Source: Spirochaetales bacterium (lineage in GTDB: Bacteria; Spirochaetota; Spirochaetia; DSM-2461). From it: a DNA stretch of 12,824 bases. The stretch's first letter is position 1. Every line of letters begins with the position of its first letter. The stretch covers positions 1 through 12,824 of the forward strand of contig PDRU01000119.1 of assembly GCA_002748225.1 (NCBI GenBank). Reading direction: 5' to 3'. Shown here in pieces: positions 1-6,308 of this stretch. The notes beneath the pieces were generated by a model. That model worked only from the letters and a program-made list of their open reading frames with translations. It was not told where the DNA came from and did not search any database. The position numbers and the translations under genes were made by a program.

Positions 1-138
1 ACGAAGCCGGTCTACAAGTTCCATATCATCCGGTAAGGTCAATACCAGAGAATCAATAAAGAATGTTGCGGCACCAAGCGATGAGGCCCCCAGACAAGCC
101 ATTAAAACCAGTAACAGAATTATAATTCGTGACTTCAT
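1..138 (-). CDS. Exported protein of unknown function (N-terminal 46 codons only)
   Basis: An open frame read leftward from the ATG at 138 runs off the left edge, giving 46 residues. Residues 1-3 (MKS) plus Arg4 form a short basic n-region. A hydrophobic core follows (about 5-16), then a small-residue stretch ending in Gly-Ala-Ala at about 22-24, which is a good signal peptidase I type cleavage region. There is a Cys at 15, but the residues around it make a lipobox only weakly possible. The mature part starts with a Phe/Ile/Leu-rich stretch followed by acidic residues, and I recognise no family. No clear Shine-Dalgarno precedes the ATG. No other in-frame ATG, GTG or TTG lies closer than the start of the divergent operon. 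The signal-peptide composition makes this a likely real gene despite its short visible length. It diverges from the sugar operon with only 35 bases between the two start codons. Confidence 0.7.
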   Translation of the reverse strand, partial: MKSRIIILLLVLMACLGASSLGAATFFIDSLVLTLPDDMELVDRLR

Positions 139-173
139 AAATGTATTGTCGGTTAAAATAAAGAGAGGAATAA
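139..173. promoter_or_regulatory. Divergent AT-rich intergenic gap with putative control signals
   Basis: These 35 bases separate the minus-strand start at 138 from the leader ORF start at 174. They must hold at least the leader's ribosome binding site (GAGAGGAA, 163-170). An AT-rich stretch (TTAAAAT, about 153-159) could serve as a -10 element, but I see no convincing -35 partner at the right distance on either strand. Promoters for one or both directions may therefore lie partly inside the neighbouring coding starts. I see no terminator or riboswitch-like fold. Confidence 0.35.
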
Positions 174-254
174 ATGAAAGCCGTATTCAATTTTCCTTCT
201 TTTACATTAACTTCACTTCCCCGTAAATCAATTCAATGCTACATTTATCATTAA
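174..254 (+). CDS. Short leader ORF (26 aa) overlapping the sugar operon start
   Basis: The ATG at 174 is preceded at good distance (5 bases) by GAGAGGAA, the strongest Shine-Dalgarno in the upstream region. The frame runs 26 codons to a TAA at 252-254 whose last A is the first base of the dehydratase ATG (TAATG). The dehydratase has no Shine-Dalgarno of its own. The simplest reading is that this peptide is translated mainly to deliver ribosomes to the next gene by termination-reinitiation. The peptide starts MKAVFNFP and ends IYH. It is mildly basic, has no transmembrane segment and no run of one amino acid such as classic attenuator peptides show. It matches no family I know. Alternatively the frame is a chance opening and the dehydratase initiates weakly at 236 or 254. 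Confidence 0.45.
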   Translation: MKAVFNFPSFTLTSLPRKSIQCYIYH

Positions 255-1723
255 TGGCCAGAGAAAATCGCATATACATTGTGGGTGCCGGTGAATTCGG
301 CCGTTCCATAGCCCGGGAGATCAGTGAGAATCCTGTTATTGGGCAGGTTGTCGCCTTTCTGGATGATGACTGGAACAAGATAGGAACCATGGTGGAAGGC
401 ATTCCTGTTCTCGGACCTATCAGCGCCTGTGCCGGCATTCTGGAAAAAAGGCATAACGCCGAAGCGCTTATAGCCATTCCGTCGGCCTCTCATCAGACCC
501 TGAGCAGTATATATCAGGCGCTTCAGAAGGCCGAGTTCCAGAAGATACGTCTGCTGCCTACTGTCAGCCAGCTTATCAGTGCCGACCCTCATTTTGTCCA
601 GACCAGGGAAATAGACCCTCAGGATCTTCTGGGCAGGGAACCCATTCTGATAGACCTTAAAGAGAGTCTTTCTTATGTCAGGGGAAAACGTGTACTGATA
701 ACCGGCGCGGGGGGAAGCATAGGCAGCGAGCTTTCACGCCAGCTGCTTTACGGCGGTGCCGAAAGACTCTACCTGCTGGGGCACGGCGAGAACAGTATTT
801 GGAAAATTGAAAGGGAACTGCGCAAACTCCAGGATGCCGGTGTAGGTGAACGAGCCATTATTGTACCGGTTATCGGCGAACTGCAGGACTCTGACTATGT
901 TCGTTTCCTTCTGAAACGTCTGAAAGCCGATGTTGTATATCACTGCGCCGCGCACAAACATGTACCCATGATGGAAAGTAACCCGATAGAAGTTATTAAG
1001 AACAACGTCATGGGCACCCGGAACCTTGTTAATGCCGCAATAGAAGCGGGTACCGGACGTTTTGTTCTAATTTCCACAGATAAAGCGGTGGAACCGTCCA
1101 GTATTTACGGTGCCAGTAAACGTATTGCCGAACAGCTTGTTCTGGCCAGCCAGGCCGAAGGGCGCGATTTTATGGTGGTGCGTTTTGGCAATGTACTGGG
1201 CTCGCGAGGAAGCATTCTGCCCCTTTTTAAAGAACAGATCCTCTCGGGCGGACCGGTAACAGTAACGCACCCGGATGTCAGACGGTGGTTTATGACCATT
1301 CCCGAGGCTGTCAGTCTGGTACTGAAAACTGCCGGCCTGGCTGCTGACGGCGGCCTGTATCTGCTGGATATGGGTGAACCGGTCCGTATTGTCGACTTTG
1401 CCCGGCAGATGATCCGCTTTTACGGCTATGATGAACAGAGTATTCCCATAGTGTTTACCGGCATGCGTCCGGGAGAAAAAAAAGACGAGCGCCTGTGGTA
1501 CAGGGACGAAATTCCAGAGGAAACCGAACATCCCCGCATTGTGAAAGTGCTCTGCCCCCCTCTGGAAAAAGAACAGATTCAATCTCTGGTAAGGCAGCTG
1601 GAACCCATTGTCTACTACAATCCGGAAAATCCCCGGCTTTTCCGCAACCGGCATGAACTGCGCAAAATAATAACGCCCCTGTTTCCCGGAATAAAAGGAC
1701 CGGAGAATGAACCGGAATACTAA
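254..1723 (+). CDS. Nucleotide-sugar 4,6-dehydratase, CapD/FlaA1/PglF family (soluble form)
   Basis: The 489-residue protein is built as a CoA-binding-like/Rossmann N-terminal domain (about 5-120, with a GAGEFG nucleotide-binding motif near residue 11) plus an extended SDR domain (about 145-430). The SDR domain carries GAGGSIG (151-157) for NAD(P), STDKA (274-278) and YGASK (285-289). The family converts UDP-GlcNAc (or a related nucleotide sugar) to a 4-keto-6-deoxy sugar for surface polysaccharide or glycoprotein glycans. WbpM/PglF-type relatives normally start with four membrane helices before the CoA-binding domain. Here they are absent and nothing hydrophobic lies upstream, so the enzyme should be cytoplasmic. 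Position 285 is Tyr (the classical YxxxK pair), whereas many long WbpM-type members have Met there. An ATG at 236 would add six residues. The start at 254 is preferred because it begins just before the Rossmann strand and overlaps the leader stop. The 3' end overlaps the aminotransferase by 17 bases. Confidence 0.88.
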   Translation: MARENRIYIVGAGEFGRSIAREISENPVIGQVVAFLDDDWNKIGTMVEGIPVLGPISACAGILEKRHNAEALIAIPSASHQTLSSIYQALQKAEFQKIRLLPTVSQLISADPHFVQTREIDPQDLLGREPILIDLKESLSYVRGKRVLITGAGGSIGSELSRQLLYGGAERLYLLGHGENSIWKIERELRKLQDAGVGERAIIVPVIGELQDSDYVRFLLKRLKADVVYHCAAHKHVPMMESNPIEVIKNNVMGTRNLVNAAIEAGTGRFVLISTDKAVEPSSIYGASKRIAEQLVLASQAEGRDFMVVRFGNVLGSRGSILPLFKEQILSGGPVTVTHPDVRRWFMTIPEAVSLVLKTAGLAADGGLYLLDMGEPVRIVDFARQMIRFYGYDEQSIPIVFTGMRPGEKKDERLWYRDEIPEETEHPRIVKVLCPPLEKEQIQSLVRQLEPIVYYNPENPRLFRNRHELRKIITPLFPGIKGPENEPEY

Positions 1724-2894
1724 GAACCTGCCCTTTTTTTCCCCCTCAATAGGGAAAGCGGAATTCCGCGCAGTCAAACGTGTTATGCGCAGCGGATGGC
1801 TGACAACCGGACCGGAAGCCGCCGCTTTTGAACGGGAGTTCGCAGCCGTTATTAATTCAGCCGCTTCCCGGAGCAGCCCTCCGGTTCAGGCCCTTGCCGT
1901 CAACTCCGCCACATCCGGCCTGCATCTGAGCCTGGAAGCCGCCGGTATTAAAGCCGGCGATCGGGTGGCTGTACCATCGCTGACATTCACAGCCACAGCT
2001 GAAATTATACAGTACCTGAACGCCCGGCCGGTATTTATAGATTCTGAAAAAGACACTGGCAACATGAGCGCCGAAAGCCTGGCCGCCGCCCGCCGGGAGT
2101 GTCTGAAAAACGGCCATGAAATTAAGGCCGTTATTCCGGTTCATCTGGCCGGCAGGCCCTGCAACATGAAGGCCTTGCGCGCGGCAATGGAAGGCAGCCC
2201 GGCCGTATTTATTGAAGACGCCGCCCATGCTTTTCCTTCACGGACATCCGAAGGCATGGCCGGCAGTCTGGGAGATGCGGGAGTTTTTTCTTTCTATGCC
2301 ACAAAAACCATAACAACCGGAGAAGGAGGTATGGTTATAAGCCGCAATTCCGAATGGATGAACAGAATGCGGACCATGCGCCTTCACGGTATAGACAGAG
2401 AAGTCTGGAACCGCTACAGGTCTGCAGAAAAGGCCCGCTCATGGGAATACGATGTAACAGCGCCGGGTTTCAAATACAACATGACCGATATGGCCGCCGC
2501 GGTTGGCCGTGTACAGCTGCGCCGCTCGGAAAAGTTTCTCTCCGCCCGGAAGACTCTGGCAGCGGAATACAGCCGGCTTCTGGATAATACACCCGGACTG
2601 AGTATTCCCCGGGATGAAACCGGACATGCCTGGCACCTCTACATAGTACGTTTCAGCAAGCCCGCCCAGCGGGAGCAGGCGGCTGAGGCGCTGCGGCAGG
2701 CCGGTATTGGCTGTTCTGTTCATTTTATTCCCCTGCATAGAATGACTTACTGGAAAAACAGCTGCAGCCTGACCCCCCGGCACTTTCCCGAAGCTGAATA
2801 CCTGGCCGACCGTATTCTGTCACTGCCTCTGTGGCCCGGCATGCCTGTCGGCGGAGTAAGGCGTACAGCCGAAATAATTCGGAGTGTTCTTTAA
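1707..2894 (+). CDS. DegT/DnrJ/EryC1-family sugar aminotransferase (PLP)
   Basis: This 395-residue enzyme belongs to the sugar aminotransferase family (ArnB/WecE/PglE-like). It would transfer an amino group, usually from glutamate, to a keto sugar nucleotide. Visible features are the N-terminal SGWLTTGPE segment typical of the family, an EDAAHA motif with Asp171 expected to contact the PLP pyridine nitrogen, and the ATKTITTGEGG motif with Lys200 as the PLP Schiff-base lysine. A GYxxN-like FKYNMTDMAAA segment near residue 255 is the family's substrate-side loop. Length is normal. The start ATG lies 17 bases inside the dehydratase gene, with AAAGGACCGGAG just upstream. The natural reading is that it aminates the 4-keto product of that dehydratase to give a 4-amino-4,6-dideoxy sugar, as in bacillosamine-type pathways. 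The acetyltransferase and glycosyltransferase that would follow are not in this window. Substrate and stereochemistry cannot be read from sequence. Confidence 0.9.
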   Translation: MNRNTKNLPFFSPSIGKAEFRAVKRVMRSGWLTTGPEAAAFEREFAAVINSAASRSSPPVQALAVNSATSGLHLSLEAAGIKAGDRVAVPSLTFTATAEIIQYLNARPVFIDSEKDTGNMSAESLAAARRECLKNGHEIKAVIPVHLAGRPCNMKALRAAMEGSPAVFIEDAAHAFPSRTSEGMAGSLGDAGVFSFYATKTITTGEGGMVISRNSEWMNRMRTMRLHGIDREVWNRYRSAEKARSWEYDVTAPGFKYNMTDMAAAVGRVQLRRSEKFLSARKTLAAEYSRLLDNTPGLSIPRDETGHAWHLYIVRFSKPAQREQAAEALRQAGIGCSVHFIPLHRMTYWKNSCSLTPRHFPEAEYLADRILSLPLWPGMPVGGVRRTAEIIRSVL

Positions 2895-4894
2895 TGGCTG
2901 AGCTGAATTTAAAAAGACCGGAAGATGCGGGCGGAAAGAACATATTTACAGGACTGCTCCTCCATGCTCCGGCGGCCGGCCCTGTAGACTCAATGGAGCT
3001 TCCTCCCCTCCCCGAAAACACAGTATATGCCGGGAATGAAAAGAATACGGGCAAAATTCTTATCGGCGGGCAGTCCTGGGACGCTTTCTGCGGAGAAAAA
3101 GCTTTATGGGCGGGCCAGCCGGTACTGGCGGCCGCCGGGGCGGACAAAATGGAGCTGGAAAACTGGCTTGCTTCCATTAAGCTGAAAATCCGGCAGGAAA
3201 AAACAGAAAAAAAACCTGAAGAAAAAATTCCTTTCACCCCGCTCACTAAAGGAAATCCGGAGAAGGCGTTTTCTTCCGCGTTTCAGATAGTGGAAGAGGA
3301 GTTTAATGTTAAGGCGCCTTTTTTCCCGGCTAAAAGCCGGACTGTAACCTGTCTGAAAGACGGAAATACCTACACCATTCATACCGCAGCAAACTGGCCG
3401 GGAGCTATCCGGCGCTCTGTTTCCTCTGTTCTTAAAACAGATCGTAAAAATATCCGTGTTAAGCCCTACCCCGTCAGCAACGCGTTTGAACACTGTTCAT
3501 GGCTGCCCTCATTAGATGCATGCTACGCGGCGCTGCTTTCCCGGAAGGTACGGCGTTCAGTGCGCCTGGAAATCCGCGCTCCCGAAGCTGAGTTATGGAA
3601 TCCCCAAACTCCTGAAGTCCGTTTCAGAATAAAGGGCGCTGTTACTCATGAAGGCAGCATTTCAGCTCTGGAAATTCATTTCAGTCTGGAAACAGGTTTC
3701 TGTTTCCCTCTGGAGAAGGAATATACCGACAGGCTGATCATGGGAATATTCAGCGTTTATCCCTGCCCGAATTACACTGTATCCGGAACAGTCTGCCGTT
3801 CTCCTCTGCCTCCTTCATCATACGGCCCCGCAATGGGATTTGACCAGGGCTTTCTGGCCGGAGAACTTTTTGCTTCCCGGGTGGCGGCACTCAGCCTGCA
3901 GCCTCCGGGGCAATGGAGGAAAAAATTACTGCCCCGCCCGGGGCGGCCGTTCAGCACGGGAATTCCATTGCCCAAAGACGCCCCTCTGCCGAAAATTCTG
4001 CAGACCGCTCTGGATATATCCGACTTTGAACGCAAAAACGCCTCGTTTGAACAAATCCGCCTGAACCGTTCCAAGGTCCGTTTACAGCCCGGCCAGTACA
4101 AGGGTATAGGAATTAGCTGCGGGTGGTTCGGCAATGGATTTACCGGTTCATTAAAAGAACTGGAAAGCGCCTCGGTACGGGTAACCCTGGACAAGGAAGG
4201 CAGTCTGACAACAGATATTCCCCTCTACTGCGTTCCGGCCGGCATTCGGGAAAGCTGGTGTAAAATGGCTTCAGATATACTGGGAGCAGAGTCGCCGTCT
4301 CTGCAGTTTGCCGCAGAGCTTCCGCCCGGCAATACCGATCCCGGGCCTTCCATACTGGGCCGTAACATCTCGGTCTACACCCGCTTGCTGGAACAGGCTC
4401 TCAACGACCTTTCCCGCCGCCGCTTCCGCGATCCCCTGCCTATTTCCGTTACACGGAACCGCCGCAGAAACAGTAAAACGCCCTGGAACTCCCAAACCCT
4501 GACCGGAACACCTTTTGAAGTAATATCCTGGGGTGTTTCTGTTGTTGAAATATCCTGGAACACTGTCACGGGACGCGTTACCCCTGTACACATATGGATG
4601 GCTGTTGACGGCGGACCTCTCATTAACACCCCCTGTGCATACGCGGCAGTGGAAAACTCTATTGAGAATGTGCTGCACTACTGTATGGGAAAAGACGCTC
4701 AAGACATCCGGCCGCTTATAGATATTGATTTTTATTCCCACAGCACACGCCGGCGCTCCCGGGATATTACCGCTCTTCCCTGGTTAACCATACCGCCGGC
4801 CTTTATCCAGGCACTCAGCCAGACAGGATGCACCTGCCGGCCGGTTTTTCCACAGAGCTTCTGCCCTGCTGCTCAAGGAGATAAAACATCATGA
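2894..4894 (+). CDS. Xanthine dehydrogenase-like large subunit with degenerate molybdopterin site
   Basis: The 666-residue protein has the architecture of the XDH/CO-dehydrogenase large subunit but is shorter than the usual 750 or so. Family landmarks are a TGLLLHAP segment (about 19-26), GE followed by GQPV (67-77), a G-x-x-x-AF helix start before residue 135, an AALLSRK stretch after 210, a Gln318/Glu region, and a C-terminal IPPAFIQAL segment (633-641). The cofactor motifs are largely gone. GGGFGGK is replaced by SNAFEHC (195-201). The RGFG Arg aligns with Pro312. The G-Q-G cofactor loop is absent. The catalytic Glu of GVGE aligns with Ala627. A strongly basic stretch lies at 508-527. Classic molybdenum hydroxylase activity is therefore unlikely. 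The start at 2894 is chosen because it forms a TAATG junction with the aminotransferase stop and has GGAG at 2881-2884. An earlier in-frame ATG at 2831 lies deep inside the previous gene. The two genes downstream encode the matching partner subunits. Confidence 0.75.
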   Translation: MAELNLKRPEDAGGKNIFTGLLLHAPAAGPVDSMELPPLPENTVYAGNEKNTGKILIGGQSWDAFCGEKALWAGQPVLAAAGADKMELENWLASIKLKIRQEKTEKKPEEKIPFTPLTKGNPEKAFSSAFQIVEEEFNVKAPFFPAKSRTVTCLKDGNTYTIHTAANWPGAIRRSVSSVLKTDRKNIRVKPYPVSNAFEHCSWLPSLDACYAALLSRKVRRSVRLEIRAPEAELWNPQTPEVRFRIKGAVTHEGSISALEIHFSLETGFCFPLEKEYTDRLIMGIFSVYPCPNYTVSGTVCRSPLPPSSYGPAMGFDQGFLAGELFASRVAALSLQPPGQWRKKLLPRPGRPFSTGIPLPKDAPLPKILQTALDISDFERKNASFEQIRLNRSKVRLQPGQYKGIGISCGWFGNGFTGSLKELESASVRVTLDKEGSLTTDIPLYCVPAGIRESWCKMASDILGAESPSLQFAAELPPGNTDPGPSILGRNISVYTRLLEQALNDLSRRRFRDPLPISVTRNRRRNSKTPWNSQTLTGTPFEVISWGVSVVEISWNTVTGRVTPVHIWMAVDGGPLINTPCAYAAVENSIENVLHYCMGKDAQDIRPLIDIDFYSHSTRRRSRDITALPWLTIPPAFIQALSQTGCTCRPVFPQSFCPAAQGDKTS

Positions 4895-5367
4895 TTATTT
4901 CGTTTTTCCTCAACGGAAAGGAAGTAGAAATTGATACCCCTCCCCACCGCAGAGTTTCAGATCTTCTGCGGGAAGAATTCCAGATACGCTCACTGAAACT
5001 GAACTGCAGCGGCTGTCTCTCCGGATTCTGCATAATTCTCCTCAACGAGCTTCCTGTTCACAGCTGTACCCTGCCGGCTTTTGAATTACGCTACAGTACG
5101 GTTGAAACTCTGGAATGGTTTACCGAGGATCCCGCCTTTCAGGATATTATAGACGGTTACAGCGCCGCCCATATACAGCCCTGCAGTGACTGCATTTCAG
5201 CGCGCTCCCTTATTACCGAAGAACTGCTCTCACGCAAAACACGGCCGTCCGCTGATGAAGCCCGTGAAGCTGTTAATTCGGTCCAATGCAGCTGCTGCTC
5301 ATCGCGCAGACTGCTGGATGCCATTCTGAAAACGGCCAGAATCCGGGAGAAACGTCTGAATGGTTAG
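4891..5367 (+). CDS. 2Fe-2S subunit of the xanthine dehydrogenase-like complex
   Basis: The 158-residue protein has the two-domain layout of XDH/CoxS small subunits: a plant-ferredoxin-like domain (1-75) and a four-helix domain (80-158). The family normally binds two [2Fe-2S] clusters that pass electrons from the molybdenum site to FAD. Cluster-one ligands should follow C-x4-C-x2-C-x11-C. Here Cys39, Cys47 and Cys59 fit, but the second position is Ser44, with an extra Cys at 42. The second cluster appears complete: Cys98/Cys101 (CxxC) and Cys133/Cys135 (CxC, followed by an additional Cys136). The start codon overlaps the large-subunit stop (ATGA), with AAGGAG at 4875-4880 as ribosome binding site. 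The stop overlaps the FAD-subunit gene by 8 bases. The assignment rests on size, cysteine pattern and position. Cluster content is inferred. Confidence 0.8.
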   Translation: MIISFFLNGKEVEIDTPPHRRVSDLLREEFQIRSLKLNCSGCLSGFCIILLNELPVHSCTLPAFELRYSTVETLEWFTEDPAFQDIIDGYSAAHIQPCSDCISARSLITEELLSRKTRPSADEAREAVNSVQCSCCSSRRLLDAILKTARIREKRLNG

Positions 5368-6241
5368 CAAGCATACATCTCCACGCGTTCTGTTTCCCCA
5401 GAGTATCAATGAAGCCCTGCAGATGGCCGCCGGGGAAAATTCACCTGTTTTCTGGGCGGGGGGAACCGGTATTACAGCCAGTCTTAAACCCAACTCCAGC
5501 CTGCTGAATCTTCCGAAAGTTATTATCAGTCTGAGAATGCTCGATGAACTGACCCGTGCTTCACGCTCGGAACTCGGAATGGAAATTGGTTCAATGGTTA
5601 CTCTGGACCGGCTTGCATCGATCAGACGGAGAATACTGCCGCCGGGTCTTCCCGAAACCCTGGCTCTTACAGGAAACAAACCTTTACGCTGCCGCGCAAC
5701 GCTGGGCGGGCATATAGCGCAGGCCCTCAACCGCAAAGAACAGGGCTGTCTGCTTCCGCTGCTGCAGCTTTTGGAAGCCACTGTAGAAATTCGCTATCTC
5801 AGAGAGCGCCCGCGCCGGAAACCGGTAAGCGCTGTAAAGCGGATACCTCTGACACAGCTGGAAAATGAAGAAGGACTGGGAAGCAGCCAGCTTATTACCC
5901 GTGTAAACATACCGGCCAGCAGCTGGAATTTTGTTGTGGTTGAAAAACTGCCTTCCAGTGAAAGTACGGCCTCGCCTCTGCTGTTCCATTCTCTGGCAAG
6001 AATTGAAAAGTCGGTACTCACAGACTGGCGTGCAGCCGTAAGCGATGCCACAGGCCGGATACTCCGGAACCGGGAAACTGAAGCTGTTGTCTCGGGGCGC
6101 AGCCTGCCTTTTTCAGCCAGAGACCGCTCGGCACTGGAAGACGGTATAAAATGGCTGACCAAACCATGGGAAGACAGACCCGAAGACTGCGCCGCAGTTC
6201 TCCGTCTGGCCTTTGATTTTATGCGAAAAGCAGCAGAATAA
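5360..6241 (+). CDS. FAD-binding subunit of the xanthine dehydrogenase-like complex
   Basis: This 293-residue protein has the size and order of the CoxM/XDH medium subunit, which binds FAD and hands electrons to NAD+ or another acceptor. Near the N-terminus it has PQSINEAL, then FWAGGTG (31-37), matching the family's AGGTD FAD-pyrophosphate motif with Gly in place of the Asp. The second FAD motif appears as RATLGGH (112-118), against the usual ATIGGN. The C-terminal domain (about 185-290) is recognisable by position only. The flavin site is thus moderately conserved, better than the cofactor site of the large subunit. The start ATG overlaps the 2Fe-2S gene by 8 bases, with GGGAGA about ten bases upstream. 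It is the last gene of the overlapping block, and no terminator is visible in the 67 bases before dnaE. Confidence 0.8.
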   Translation: MVSKHTSPRVLFPQSINEALQMAAGENSPVFWAGGTGITASLKPNSSLLNLPKVIISLRMLDELTRASRSELGMEIGSMVTLDRLASIRRRILPPGLPETLALTGNKPLRCRATLGGHIAQALNRKEQGCLLPLLQLLEATVEIRYLRERPRRKPVSAVKRIPLTQLENEEGLGSSQLITRVNIPASSWNFVVVEKLPSSESTASPLLFHSLARIEKSVLTDWRAAVSDATGRILRNRETEAVVSGRSLPFSARDRSALEDGIKWLTKPWEDRPEDCAAVLRLAFDFMRKAAE

Positions 6242-6263
6242 GCTTCTATTCAGACCAGAGCGG

Positions 6264-6291
6264 GTGACAGAATATCTCTCTAAAGTATAGT
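6264..6291 (+). promoter_or_regulatory. Putative sigma70-type promoter for dnaE
   Basis: A -35-like GTGACA (6264-6269) and a -10-like TATAGT (6286-6291) are separated by 16 bases, in the 67-base gap between the FAD-subunit stop and dnaE. Transcription would start near 6298, leaving a leader of only about ten bases. The -35 hexamer is also one arm of a 6-base inverted repeat with TGTCAC (6293-6298), so a repressor site overlapping the promoter is possible. Found by eye only. Confidence 0.45.
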
Positions 6292-6298
6292 ATGTCAC

Positions 6299-6305
6299 GG
6301 GGGGG
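6299..6305 (+). promoter_or_regulatory. G7 tract acting as dnaE ribosome binding site
   Basis: Seven consecutive G residues followed by AAA immediately precede the dnaE ATG at 6309. No other purine-rich Shine-Dalgarno is present, so the G run must pair with the 16S 3' end. The gap from its right edge to the ATG is 3 bases, so pairing would use the left or central part of the run. Homopolymer G tracts of this kind are prone to length change. Confidence 0.5.
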
Positions 6306-6308
6306 AAA

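Noticed and set aside
1067..1777. Minus-strand frame of 236 codons opposite the dehydratase and aminotransferase junction
   Set aside because: Its composition is typical of an antisense shadow, and both overlapping + strand genes are clear family members with catalytic motifs.
2831..2893. Upstream ATG extending the XDH-like large subunit by 21 residues
   Set aside because: The extension lies inside the aminotransferase C-terminus and is Arg/Ser rich, without family similarity. The TAATG start at 2894 has GGAG at suitable spacing.
2894..4894. Large subunit as an active xanthine dehydrogenase or CO dehydrogenase
   Set aside because: The cofactor-binding and catalytic motifs needed for that assignment are not found at the aligned positions, so a specific enzyme name would be unsupported.
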